NCBI RefSeq assembly: GCF_000759715.1
Contig: NZ_BBLU01000002.1
Span: forward strand, 62,001-126,000
Reading direction: 5' to 3'
DNA: 64,000 nucleotides
From: Demequina mangrovi
GTDB lineage: Bacteria; Actinomycetota; Actinomycetes; Actinomycetales; Demequinaceae
Made by a program: the position numbers and the translations under genes. Below, one piece after another: positions 42,688 through 51,085 of the stretch. Position 1 is the stretch's first letter; every line of letters begins with the position of its first letter. A model generated the notes under the pieces. It did not search any database. It was not told the DNA's origin and saw only the letters and a program-made list of their open reading frames with translations.

Positions 42688-43044
42688 ATGACCACTCCTG
42701 CTGACCAGCACGCTGGACCGACCGCCGTTCACTTCAAGACCATCGGCCTCGGTGTGCGTCCTACGGTGACGGTGACCGCCAAGGCCGTGCAGTATCAGGT
42801 GATCTCGGCGAACTGGCTCACCTGGACCGTCGTTGTGCTCTCCGGCGGTGTCGCACTGTTCGCATGGCCTTGGATCCTTTTCGGGAAGAAGCAGGTCACC
42901 ATCCCGCGCTCGTCGATCTCGAGCGTTGACGTCAAGTCGGGGGCCAGCTGGTCGACCCTTCAGCTTGCTTCTTCGACAGGAATGATCGAGTTCAAGACGG
43001 ATAACGCCACCGCAGCGCAGGCGCGCGAGGTCCTATTCGCGTAG
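42688..43044 (+). CDS. Small single-span membrane protein, PH-like
   Basis: A 118-residue protein with one hydrophobic segment at about residues 45-68. The C-terminal part, KKQVTIPRSSISSVDVKSG followed by TLQLASSTGMIEFKT, resembles the strand pattern of small bacterial PH-like domains. ATG at 42688 with TTGAGGGA upstream. Codon third positions are less GC-rich than in neighbours, and it is the only convincing gene between the two rnpB-end copies, so it may be acquired DNA. A strong terminator follows. Function unknown. Confidence 0.65.
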   Translation: MTTPADQHAGPTAVHFKTIGLGVRPTVTVTAKAVQYQVISANWLTWTVVVLSGGVALFAWPWILFGKKQVTIPRSSISSVDVKSGASWSTLQLASSTGMIEFKTDNATAAQAREVLFA

Positions 43045-43067
43045 ATCTCACATTCGGCCTTAGCGGC

Positions 43068-43111
43068 AAGGGCCGCAGTCGCGTACATGAGTTCTCGCGA
43101 CTGCGGCCCTT
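43068..43111 (+). terminator. Strong stem-loop terminator
   Basis: AAGGGCCGCAGTCGCG at 43068-43083 pairs perfectly over 16 bp with CGCGACTGCGGCCCTT at 43096-43111, with a 12-nt loop. It lies 23 nt after the small gene. Confidence 0.85.
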
Positions 43112-43365
43112 GCGTTGTTCCCGCGGCGAGGCATGTGCCTTGTCGCACCGAGCACGCCTGACGCATGCTGGATGCCTCTCGCGCGCGCGGGACGGCGCAC
43201 CGGCAGACCATGACGCTCGAGAAGTGTCAGGGTGCGAGCATCGGCAACCACCTCGGCAAGATGGTCGACGCTGCGGGCCACACGGTCCGTGCCTCGCACA
43301 CGAGTCCGGCGTGCGCGAGGCGTGACTTCGATGCTTCCTTACCGGCATCCCTGGTAGCCAGAAAG
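43112..43365. other. Region downstream of the rnpB 3' end
   Basis: About 254 bp with only short frames, none showing a family motif or good codon use. It could contain decayed coding DNA from the insert; I cannot identify any. Confidence 0.4.
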
Positions 43366-43750
43366 AAGCGGATGAGCTGGCCGATACGCCGGGTTCTGTC
43401 TCTCGCACCCGTCACCGGGAACGAGGGGCGACCATCCATCTAGGCCCTGGATTGCTCCAGCGCTCAAGCAACCTACCCGCATGCTCGGGCGAGCAGCCCT
43501 CGAACGCATGCTGTCTGGTCTTGCTCCGGGTGGGGTTTACCTTGCCGCTCCTGTCACCAGTCGCGCGGTGAGCTCTTACCTCACCCTTTCACCCTTACCC
43601 CGCCCCCGAAGGAACGTGGCGGTCTTCTCTCTGTGGCACTGTCCCGCGGGTCACCCCGGGTGGCCGTTAGCCATCACCCTGCTCTACGGAGCCCGGACGT
43701 TCCTCGGGGCCCCCGAGGGAGCCACGCGGTCGCCTGGCCAGCTCATCCGC
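43366..43750 (-). ncRNA. rnpB: RNase P RNA (class A)
   Basis: About 385 nt reading leftward. Helix P1 is a perfect 15-bp pairing of 43736-43750 with 43368-43382. Near the 5' end the minus strand reads GAGGAACGTCCGGGCTC, the conserved CR-I region. Further on come GAGGTAAGAGCTCACCG, the ACTGGTGACAGG region and the late conserved GGCCTAGATGGATGGTCG, and it ends CCCGGCGTATCGGCCAGCTCATCCGC-like. A -10 box TACCCT (minus strand, 43757-43762) lies six bases before the 5' end. The RNA processes the 5' ends of tRNA precursors. Confidence 0.93.
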
Positions 43751-43818
43751 CCACCTAGGGTACCGGTCGCGGCCCGCCCGGCGCATCGTCCCCTCCCGCT
43801 CCGCCTACCCTTGTCCCC

Positions 43819-44592
43819 GTGCTGATCCTGCTCCCGCCCTCCGAGGGCAAGACCGCTCCCCCGTCCGGCGACCCTGTCGACCTCGCCGCTCTCTCGCACC
43901 CCGCCCTCGCGGACGCGCGCCGCGTCGTGGGAGACGCGCTCGCGCACGCCTCCGGCCGGGACGATGCGATGGACGTCCTCGGCGTCGGCGCCTCCCTCCA
44001 CCAGGAGGTCGAGCGCAACCGCACCGTGTGGGAGAACGCGAGCGCCCCGGCCTCGCAGATCTACACGGGCGTCCTCTACGACGCCGCCGGCATGGCCGCC
44101 TGGGACGCCGCGACGCTCGACAAGGCGGCCGGCAGCGTGCGCATCGTCTCCGCGCTGTGGGGCGCCGTCTCCCCCGCCGACGTCATCCCCGCCTACCGCC
44201 TCAGCATGGGCACCGGGCTCGGCGACCTCGGCAAGCTCGCGACCTACTGGAAGCGGCACCTGCCCGCCGAGCTCGACGCGCTCGCCGACGGCGGCCTGGT
44301 GATCGACTGCCGCAGCGCCGCCTACGTCGCGGCCTACCGGCCCAGCGAGTCGCCCTGGGTCGCGGTCACCGTCCAGCGCGAGCTCAACGGCAAGCGCGCC
44401 GTGGTGAGCCACATGGCCAAGCACACGCGCGGGCTGCTCGCGGCGCACCTGGTGAGGGCCGATGCGCGCCCCGAGACCGCGGCCGACCTCGCCGATGCGG
44501 CCGCCGGGATGATCGGCGACGCGCTCGTCGACGTGCGGCTCACCCCCAAGGCGAAGGGCCCGGACGACCTCACGCTCGTCATCGCGGGATAG
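43819..44592 (+). CDS. yaaA: YaaA family peroxide-stress protein
   Basis: A 257-residue DUF328/YaaA protein. The N terminus MLILLPPSEGKT is diagnostic, and YTGVLYDAAG, LWGAVSPADVIPAYRLSMG and the C-terminal YRPSESPW segments follow. In E. coli YaaA limits DNA damage under peroxide stress by affecting iron. The GTG start at 43819 has no ribosome site but has TACCCT seven bases upstream, suggesting a leaderless message. It stands alone between rnpB and an aminotransferase. Confidence 0.92.
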   Translation: MLILLPPSEGKTAPPSGDPVDLAALSHPALADARRVVGDALAHASGRDDAMDVLGVGASLHQEVERNRTVWENASAPASQIYTGVLYDAAGMAAWDAATLDKAAGSVRIVSALWGAVSPADVIPAYRLSMGTGLGDLGKLATYWKRHLPAELDALADGGLVIDCRSAAYVAAYRPSESPWVAVTVQRELNGKRAVVSHMAKHTRGLLAAHLVRADARPETAADLADAAAGMIGDALVDVRLTPKAKGPDDLTLVIAG

Positions 44593-44617
44593 CGTCGTCC
44601 TCGTGAGAGGAGCCCCG

Positions 44618-45793
44618 ATGCAGCCCGCGCAGCGCGCCCACGACGTCGAGCCGTTCCACGCGATGGCCTTCGGCGACCTCGCCGCGGCGCTCGAACGCGA
44701 GGGCCGCGACGTGATCCGCCTCAACCTCGGCGAGCCCGACTTCGGCGCCCCGACGGCGGTGCGCCGCGCGATGGTCGAGGCGATGGACGGGCGTCCGCTC
44801 GCGTACACCTCGGCGCTCGGCACGTCGGCGCTGCGGGAGCGCATCGCGTGGTTCTACCGCGAGCGCCACGGCGTCGACATCGACCCCGCGCGCATCGCGG
44901 TCACCATGGGCGGCTCGGCGGCGCTGGACCTCGCGATCGCCGCCACCGTCGATCCCGGCACCGACGTGCTCATGGCGGATCCCTCGTATCCGTGCAACCG
45001 GCAGATCGTCACCACCTTCGGCGGCCGCGCGGTCACCGTCCCGACCTCGCCCGAGACCCGCTTCCAGCTCACCGCGGACCTCGTGCGCGAGGCCTGGACG
45101 CCCGAGACCCGCGCGGTCATGATCGCGTCGCCGTCGAACCCGACCGGCACCTCGGTGCCGGCGCCCGAGCTCGCGGCCATCTGCGACCTGGCGCGCGACC
45201 GCGGCGCGTGGCGCATCGTCGACGAGATCTACCTCGACCTCGCCGATGCGGCCCCGGACGGCACCCGGCCGCGCACGGTCCTCGCTCACGACCCGGACGC
45301 GATCGTGATCAACTCCTTCTCCAAGTCCTTCGGCATGACGGGCTGGCGCCTCGGCTGGGCCGTGCTGCCCGAGGAGCTGGTCGATCCGGTCGAGCGGCTC
45401 GCGACCAACCTGTTCCTGTGCCCCTCGGCGCCGGTGCAGCACGCCGCGCTCGCCTGCTTCACGCCGGAGTCGCTCGCCGAGGCCGAGCAGCGACGCCTCG
45501 AGCTGCTCGAACGCCGCGCGCTCATGCTCGCCGGCCTCGCGCGCATCGGCCTCCCGGTCGCCTGCGTGCCCGACGGGGCGTTCTACGCCTTCGCCGACGT
45601 CTCCTCGACCGGGCTCGGCGCGTGGGAGCTCGCCGGGCGCGCGCTGCGCGAGGCACACGTCGCGATCACCCCGGGACGCGACTTCGGGGCCGCCCACGGC
45701 GAGACGCACGTGCGGCTGTCCTACGCGGCGTCGCGCGATGCGATCGCCGAGGGCCTCGACCGCCTGGGACGGCTGGTCGCCACGCTCGGCTGA
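44618..45793 (+). CDS. Class I/II PLP aminotransferase
   Basis: A 391-residue fold-type I aminotransferase of the aspartate/alanine group. NLGEPDF near the N terminus, the SNPTGT loop, DEIYLDL and the PLP-Schiff-base Lys in SFSKSFGMTGWRLGW are all present, and a C-terminal RLSY segment holds the substrate-carboxylate Arg. I chose the ATG at 44618 (GAGAGGAG upstream) over the GTG at 44603. Amino-acid specificity cannot be read from the sequence. Converges with the SDR at 45800, six bases between stops. Confidence 0.9.
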   Translation: MQPAQRAHDVEPFHAMAFGDLAAALEREGRDVIRLNLGEPDFGAPTAVRRAMVEAMDGRPLAYTSALGTSALRERIAWFYRERHGVDIDPARIAVTMGGSAALDLAIAATVDPGTDVLMADPSYPCNRQIVTTFGGRAVTVPTSPETRFQLTADLVREAWTPETRAVMIASPSNPTGTSVPAPELAAICDLARDRGAWRIVDEIYLDLADAAPDGTRPRTVLAHDPDAIVINSFSKSFGMTGWRLGWAVLPEELVDPVERLATNLFLCPSAPVQHAALACFTPESLAEAEQRRLELLERRALMLAGLARIGLPVACVPDGAFYAFADVSSTGLGAWELAGRALREAHVAITPGRDFGAAHGETHVRLSYAASRDAIAEGLDRLGRLVATLG

Positions 45794-45799
45794 GCGCGC

Positions 45800-46585
45800 T
45801 CAGGTGAGCGAGTAGCCGCCGTCCACCGCGATGGTCTGGCCCGTGATGAAGTCGCTCGTCATGAGGAAGAGGTAGGCGCGGGCCACCTCGCGGATGTCCG
45901 CGGTGCGGCCCAGCGGGATCTGCGCCTCCATCTCCTCCCTCATACGGACCACGTCCGCATCCGAGCGGTGGCGCCACAGCGGCGTCTGCGTCCACGTGGG
46001 CGCGACCGCGTTGACGCGCAGCCGCGGCGCGAGCAGCACGGCCTTCTGGCGCACGAGCGCCTGGATCTCGTCGTTGCCCTCGACCACGCCGTGGCCGTCG
46101 GCCTCTCCCGGGCGCCTGGTGGCGCCCGCGGTCAGCACGAACGACCCCCCGTCGCGCACCTGGGGCGCCACCGCGTCGACGAGCAGCCGGTTCTGCTCGA
46201 CCTTGCGACGCACCACCTCCCGGATGGCGTCCTCATCCGGGGAGTCGCCGTCGCCGAGGCGCCCGCCGAGCGTCGACACCACGTGGTCGACCTCCCCGAT
46301 CGCCTCGACCAGGGTGTCGCGGCCGCGCTGATCCGAGACGTCGATCGCGAGCGCGCTCGCCTTGGTGCGGCTCAGCGCGCCGGCCTCCTGCGCCGTCGCG
46401 TGGGACTTGGCGGAGTCGAGGCCCACCACGATGACGTCCGCGCCCGCGAGCGCGCAGTCGAGCGCGACCTGCCGCCCGAATCCCGACGACCCGCCGACCA
46501 CCAGCACCCGCCTGCCGTCGAGCGAGTGGCGGGCGACCACGGGGTCCTCGTAGCTGGACGGCGGCTTGGTCGCGGCGCTCATCAT
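45800..46585 (-). CDS. Atypical SDR lacking the YxxxK motif
   Basis: A 261-residue SDR-fold protein. The cofactor motif GGSSGFGRQ and the C-terminal SDFITGQTIAVDGGYSL are normal. Where SDRs carry Y-x-x-x-K, this one reads VVEGNDEIQALVRQKAV with no Tyr, and the usual catalytic Ser is in LTAGATRR without a clear equivalent. It is probably a divergent or non-catalytic member. ATG at 46585 or 46582. Divergent from the FNT channel gene. Confidence 0.85.
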   Translation of the reverse strand: MMSAATKPPSSYEDPVVARHSLDGRRVLVVGGSSGFGRQVALDCALAGADVIVVGLDSAKSHATAQEAGALSRTKASALAIDVSDQRGRDTLVEAIGEVDHVVSTLGGRLGDGDSPDEDAIREVVRRKVEQNRLLVDAVAPQVRDGGSFVLTAGATRRPGEADGHGVVEGNDEIQALVRQKAVLLAPRLRVNAVAPTWTQTPLWRHRSDADVVRMREEMEAQIPLGRTADIREVARAYLFLMTSDFITGQTIAVDGGYSLT

Positions 46586-46699
46586 CTCTCCTCGTCAGCG
46601 GGCTCTTCAGGAGAACGTCCGGGAGCCGTCCGCGGCTTCCCCCGGGGACGATGCGGCGCACGCCGCGAACCCGGGACCCGACCGTGGGAGCCTTGTCCC

Positions 46700-47551
46700 A
46701 TGAGCGACACGAGCCAGCTGTTCCCAGGCAAGCAGTTCATCTCGACGGTGCTGGACGCCCTCGAGACCAAGACCACCATGAGCGGCGGCCTGGCGCGCGT
46801 CTACCTCATGCGCGCCGCGATGGCCGGCGTGATCATCGGCCTGATGTACCTCACCAACTTCGCGGTGGTCGCCGCCTTCGCGGGCGTCGGGGACGGCACG
46901 CTCACCAGCGTGGGCAAGATCCTCGGCGCGATGATCTTCGGCTTCGCGCTCGTGTTCATCTACTACTCGAAGTCCGAGCTGCTGACCTCGAACATGATGG
47001 TGGTGACGGTCGGCTGGTACCACCGTCGCGTCAACGCGCTGCGCGGACTGCGGATGCTCGCGATGTGCTACCTCGGCAACTTCATCGGCGGCCTCGCGAT
47101 CGCGCTGCTGGTCCATTTCTCCAGCATCCTCGACGGCGCAGCCGGCGCGCAGTTCGACGCCACGATCGAGCACAAACTCGCGTACCTGTCCGAGGGCGCG
47201 GCCGGGTGGGGCGACCTGTTCGTGCGCGCGATCCTGTGCAACTTCATGATCAACCTCGCGATGATCCTGGTCTACAACGGCCAGATCAAGGAGGACCTCA
47301 CCAAGGCGATCGTCATGATCATGAGCGTCTTCGTGTTCGCCTTCGTGGGCTTCGAGCACTCCGTCGCGAACACCGTCGCCTTCACCGTCGCGGCGCTCCA
47401 GGGAGGCCTCGACTGGGGTCCGGCGCTCGGCAACCTCGCGATCGCGCTGGTCGGCAACTTCGTCGGCGGCGGCCTGCTGATCGGCTGGTACTACGCGTAC
47501 GCCAACGACGACCGCCGCTACCTCCGCAAGCAGCTCACCCGCGACGCGTAA
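46700..47551 (+). CDS. Formate/nitrite transporter (FNT) family channel
   Basis: A 283-residue integral membrane protein with six hydrophobic helices. Typical FNT features are present: the SKSELLTSNMM segment near residue 95 (the TM2 omega-loop region), NFIGG, the LCNFMINLA pore segment and FEHSVANTVAF with the central His. The last helix NFVGGGLLIGWYYAY is also characteristic. It conducts formate, nitrite or related small anions. ATG at 46700 with GGGAG upstream. It stands alone, so the anion cannot be assigned; formate, nitrite, lactate or acetate are all possible. Confidence 0.92.
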   Translation: MSDTSQLFPGKQFISTVLDALETKTTMSGGLARVYLMRAAMAGVIIGLMYLTNFAVVAAFAGVGDGTLTSVGKILGAMIFGFALVFIYYSKSELLTSNMMVVTVGWYHRRVNALRGLRMLAMCYLGNFIGGLAIALLVHFSSILDGAAGAQFDATIEHKLAYLSEGAAGWGDLFVRAILCNFMINLAMILVYNGQIKEDLTKAIVMIMSVFVFAFVGFEHSVANTVAFTVAALQGGLDWGPALGNLAIALVGNFVGGGLLIGWYYAYANDDRRYLRKQLTRDA

Positions 47552-47563
47552 GCCCGCGGACCT

Positions 47564-47596
47564 CGCGTCTCGCGTCGCTCGCCGACGCGAGACGCG
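47564..47596. terminator. Bidirectional 13-bp stem terminator
   Basis: CGCGTCTCGCGTC at 47564-47576 pairs perfectly with GACGCGAGACGCG at 47584-47596 across a 7-nt loop, between the convergent FNT and phosphatase genes. Confidence 0.85.
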
Positions 47597-47603
47597 CCCG
47601 GGT

Positions 47604-48428
47604 CTACTCGACCGGCACGCCGACCGCGAGCACGTGGGTCTCGGCGATCGAGCCGTCGTACCGCGCGCGCACCTGGAGCACGCTCGTCGAGGCGGGCGAC
47701 GGCCAGATGAGCCCCCACTGCGAGGCGGGCATCCCCAGCACGGTCCCCACGATCGACTTGATGGCGACCGCGTGCGAGACGAGCGCGATGCCGCGCGGCA
47801 CGTCCCGACCGGCCATGCATTCGGCGGCGTGCTCCTGCGCGAGACGCTTCACCACGGCGTAGCCGCGCTCCCCCACCTCGGCGATCGACTCGCCCTCGGG
47901 CGCGGCGATCTCGGCCCGGCGCCACCGGTGGATCGCGTCGCCGTCGCGCTCGGCGATCTCGGGGACGGTCAGGCCTTCCCACACGCCGAAGTCGACCTCC
48001 TTGATCCCGGGCTCGGTCTCGACGTGCGCGCCGACGCGGCGCCCGACGGCACCGGCGGTCTCCTGCGTCCGGACCATCGGCGAGGCGAGCACGCGCGTGA
48101 CGTGCGGCAGCTGCATCCAGGTGCGGCGCCCCATGCCGTAGACCAGGTCCGCGGCCTTCGCCGCCTGCACGCGCCCGGCGGCGCTGAGCGCCGGCCCCGG
48201 GACACCCGAGCCGGACATGCGGCGGGAGGTGGTCATCTCGGTGACGCCGTGGCGCAGCAGCACCAGGGTCAACGGCGCGACCAGGTCCTCCTCGTCGGGA
48301 GAGAACGGCGACTGCACGCGCGGCGTCGTGGACGGCGCCTCGGCGGGAGCCTCGCGCTCGAGGTCGGTGCCCTCGGGCAGACGATGCGGGCGGTGCGGCA
48401 CCGCCGGCTCAACCTGGGCGTCGCTCAC
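47604..48428 (-). CDS. Histidine phosphatase (RNase H-less Rv2228c-like)
   Basis: A 274-residue phosphoglycerate-mutase-fold phosphatase. LVLLRHGVTE holds the catalytic His (about residue 57), GIKEVDFGVWEG the middle motif and LVSHAVAI the second His. The first 45-50 residues are a Pro/Glu-rich linker. In Mycobacterium and many relatives the gene beside this zinc-ribbon / Nif3 pair encodes RNase HI fused to this domain; here no RNase H precedes it. The GTG at 48428 overlaps the zinc-ribbon stop (GTGA). Confidence 0.87.
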   Translation of the reverse strand: MSDAQVEPAVPHRPHRLPEGTDLEREAPAEAPSTTPRVQSPFSPDEEDLVAPLTLVLLRHGVTEMTTSRRMSGSGVPGPALSAAGRVQAAKAADLVYGMGRRTWMQLPHVTRVLASPMVRTQETAGAVGRRVGAHVETEPGIKEVDFGVWEGLTVPEIAERDGDAIHRWRRAEIAAPEGESIAEVGERGYAVVKRLAQEHAAECMAGRDVPRGIALVSHAVAIKSIVGTVLGMPASQWGLIWPSPASTSVLQVRARYDGSIAETHVLAVGVPVE

Positions 48429-49162
48429 CGCTTGGCGCCCCGCACGAGGATGCGGCCGCACTCCTCGCAACGGACCACGGCATCGGCCGGGCGCGCCTCG
48501 ATGTCGCGCAGGTCGCCCGGGTTGAGCTGCGTGCGGCAGCCGAGGCACTGGCCCTGCGCGAGCGCGGCGGCGCCGATGCCGCCCTGCGCGTCGCGGAGCT
48601 TCTCGTACAGCGCGACCAGGCCCGCGTCGAGGCCGGCGACGGCCGCCTCGCGGTCGCGGGCGATGGTCACCAGCTCCTCATCGATCTCGTTCCACACGGA
48701 GTCACGCTCGCCGTTGAGGTCCGCGATCTGCGCGGAGATCGCGTCGACCTGCTCCTTCGCGGAGGCGAGCTCCTTCTCGGCGCCCTCGAGCGCCTCCATC
48801 GCCTCGAGCTCGATCTCCTCGAGCGCCTCCTGGCGGCGGCCGAGCACCTCGAGCTCACCCTGGAGGGCGGTGAGGTCCTTGGGGCTGCCCTGCCCGGAGG
48901 CGAGGCGCGCGTTGTCGCGGGCGGCGCGGTCGCGGACCACCTGGACGTCGTCCTCGGCCTTCTGCACGGCGCGGCGCAGGTCCGTCACCTTGGTGTTGCT
49001 CGCGATGCGGGCCTCGTCGAGGTCCGTCAGGCGCGCGGTGAGCTCCGCGATCTGGGCGAGCACGGGAACGTGGTTGCGCCGATGGCGCGCCTGCTGGGCG
49101 CGCAGGTCGAGGTCCTGCACGTCGAGGAGGCGGATCTGGTCGGCTGCGGGTGCGTCGGGCAC
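48425..49162 (-). CDS. C4 zinc-ribbon coiled-coil protein (DUF164)
   Basis: A 245-residue protein with a long coiled coil at about residues 15-180 and a C-terminal zinc ribbon, CLGC then CEEC with conserved spacing. This is the DUF164 (CT398/HP0958-like) family; relatives bind sigma-54 or flagellar proteins elsewhere, but the actinobacterial role is unknown. It lies between Nif3 and the phosphatase, an arrangement conserved as Rv2228c-Rv2230c in mycobacteria. ATG at 49162 with AAGGAGAA upstream, 15 nt from the Nif3 stop. Confidence 0.92.
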   Translation of the reverse strand: MPDAPAADQIRLLDVQDLDLRAQQARHRRNHVPVLAQIAELTARLTDLDEARIASNTKVTDLRRAVQKAEDDVQVVRDRAARDNARLASGQGSPKDLTALQGELEVLGRRQEALEEIELEAMEALEGAEKELASAKEQVDAISAQIADLNGERDSVWNEIDEELVTIARDREAAVAGLDAGLVALYEKLRDAQGGIGAAALAQGQCLGCRTQLNPGDLRDIEARPADAVVRCEECGRILVRGAKR

Positions 49163-49177
49163 GGGTTCTCCTTCGCG

Positions 49178-49990
49178 CTAGAAGCGCGCGGTCCAGGGGT
49201 CGGTGGTGAGGGTAGAGACGAGGGTGTCGATGCCCGTGGCGTCGCCGACGTACTCGGCGGCGGCCTCGAGCCACGTCCATTCGGACGCGAAGTGGGCGAC
49301 GTCGACGAGGTACGGCCGGCCGTCGGTGAGGAGCGCGGCCTCGCGCGCATCGGAGGCGGGGTGATGGCGCAGGTCGGCGGTGAGGTACACGTCCGCACCC
49401 GCCTCGCGCGCGGCGTCGAGGAACGAGTCGCCCGATCCGCCGACCACCGCGATCGTCTGCACCTCGCCGTCGAGGTCGCCTGCGACGCGCACGCCGTGCG
49501 CCGTCTGCGGCAGCACGGCCGCGGCGCGCTCGGCGAAGGCCTTGAGGGTGAGCGGGGCGTCGAGGCGGCCGATGCGACCGGTCCCCTGCTCCGCATCGTC
49601 CTTGAGCGGGACGAGCGGGAGCGAGCCCGACACCCCGAGCACCTCGGCGAGAGCCTCGGCGACGCCGGTGCCGGCGTGGTCGGCGTTGGTGTGCGCGTTG
49701 CACAGCGCGACGCCGTTCTCGATGAGGGTCTGGATCACCGCGCCCTTGGGGGTGCCCGCGTGCACCGTGGTGACGCCGCGCAGCATGAGCGGGTGATGCG
49801 TGACGATGAGGTCGCATCCGGCCTCGATCGCCTCCTGCACCACGGCCATCGTCGGGTCGACGGCGAAGAGCGCGCGGGTGACGGGCGCGTCGGGTCGCCC
49901 GACGGTAAGCCCGTTGACGTCCCAGTCCTCCGCGAGGTCCGGGGGGAAGCGCCGGTCGAGGGCGTCCATCACATCGGCCACGGAGGTCAT
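49178..49990 (-). CDS. Nif3-like dinuclear metal-centre protein
   Basis: A 270-residue Nif3/DUF34 family protein. Metal-binding motifs are VTHHPLM near residue 62, NAHTNAD near 98, and the C-terminal DVAHFASEW. The family is near-universal, binds two metal ions, and is possibly a GTP cyclohydrolase-like or damage-control hydrolase; function is not settled. ATG at 49990 with a -10-like TAGCCT seven bases upstream and no ribosome site, so probably leaderless. First gene of a three-gene operon. Confidence 0.92.
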   Translation of the reverse strand: MTSVADVMDALDRRFPPDLAEDWDVNGLTVGRPDAPVTRALFAVDPTMAVVQEAIEAGCDLIVTHHPLMLRGVTTVHAGTPKGAVIQTLIENGVALCNAHTNADHAGTGVAEALAEVLGVSGSLPLVPLKDDAEQGTGRIGRLDAPLTLKAFAERAAAVLPQTAHGVRVAGDLDGEVQTIAVVGGSGDSFLDAAREAGADVYLTADLRHHPASDAREAALLTDGRPYLVDVAHFASEWTWLEAAAEYVGDATGIDTLVSTLTTDPWTARF

Positions 49991-50053
49991 GCGGATAAGG
50001 CTACTCGGCGCACGTCCCGGCCGCGTCGCCCCGACCGCGCCTAGCATGGCGGC

Positions 50054-51076
50054 GTGCCTGCACCCACGGAGCCCGCGACGCCGCTGGCACGCGTGTGGGT
50101 GCGGCGGATCGTCACGGTGGTGGTGGTCGCGGCCGTGCTGTGGGCGCTCGGCTCGCTCGCGTCGCGCGTCGACTGGTCCGCCGTCGGCGCGGCGCTCGGC
50201 ACCCTCCCGTGGTGGAGCGGGCCCATCCTCGTCGCGCTGCTGCTGCTCCGCCAGCTGCTGAGCTCGGCGCCCCTCGCGCGCGTGGTCGCGGGCCTCGGAT
50301 GGCGACGCGCGCTGCACAACGAGATGGGCGGGAACCTGGTCGCGACGCTCGCGCCGCCGCCCGCGGACCTGGTGCTGCGGGTGAGCATGTTCCGCTCGTG
50401 GCGCATCGATGCGCTCGACGGGATGGCCGGCGTCACGCTCACCACCGCGGTCTTCTGGGGTGCGCGGTTCCTCGCCCCCGTGCTGGGCCTCGCCGTGGTC
50501 GCGGTCCGCGGCGTCGAGCGCCACGAGTGGTGGGTCGCCGGCGTCTGCCTGCTGGTCGCCGCCGTCATCCTCGCGCTCCTCACGCTCGTGGTCCGGTCGC
50601 GTCGGTGGGCGCGCACGCTCGGACGGGCGGGCGCGCGCATCGCGACCCGCTTCGGACGGCCCGCCGACGCGGATGCGTGGGCGTCGGCCGTCGGAGAGTT
50701 CCGCGCGCGGGTGTCGGAGTCGTACTCGCGCCATCTGCTGCCCGCGATCGGGCTGAGCCTCGCCGGCGTGGTCGCCGAGGGGCTCATCCTGCTGGCGAGC
50801 CTGCGGCTGGTCGGCGTCCCCTCGAGCCTGTCGGCGATCGAGATCCTCGGCGTGTTCCTGCTGCTCTACCCGCTGACGCTGATGCCGTTCCTCGGGCTCG
50901 GCGTGCTCGACGCCGCGCTCATCGCCGCGTGGCTCACCGACACCCCCGCCGCTCCCGAGGCGGCGCTGGTCGCCGGCATGCTCGTGTGGAGGGCGGTCTC
51001 GCTGGGAGGGACGATGCTCATCGGCGCGGTCTCGCTCGCGTGGTGGCGGTGGACCGGCCGGGGCCGTCGCCCCTAG
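50054..51076 (+). CDS. UPF0104/LPG-synthase TM-type membrane protein
   Basis: A 340-residue membrane protein with about eight hydrophobic helices, resembling the flippase-like domain of lysylphosphatidylglycerol synthase (UPF0104). The loop VATLAPPPADLVLR and the YPLTLMPFLGLGVLDAAL segment are characteristic of the group. No catalytic domain is attached. The GTG at 50054 lacks a ribosome site but has TAGCAT six bases upstream, suggesting a leaderless message. Divergent from Nif3, with 63 bp between start codons. Perhaps a lipid flippase. Confidence 0.8.
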   Translation: MPAPTEPATPLARVWVRRIVTVVVVAAVLWALGSLASRVDWSAVGAALGTLPWWSGPILVALLLLRQLLSSAPLARVVAGLGWRRALHNEMGGNLVATLAPPPADLVLRVSMFRSWRIDALDGMAGVTLTTAVFWGARFLAPVLGLAVVAVRGVERHEWWVAGVCLLVAAVILALLTLVVRSRRWARTLGRAGARIATRFGRPADADAWASAVGEFRARVSESYSRHLLPAIGLSLAGVVAEGLILLASLRLVGVPSSLSAIEILGVFLLLYPLTLMPFLGLGVLDAALIAAWLTDTPAAPEAALVAGMLVWRAVSLGGTMLIGAVSLAWWRWTGRGRRP

Positions 51077-51085
51077 TCCTCGCGC

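Noticed and set aside
43112..43443. Small frame that might be an integrase remnant near rnpB
   Set aside because: No recombinase motif can be read and it runs into the rnpB 3' end.
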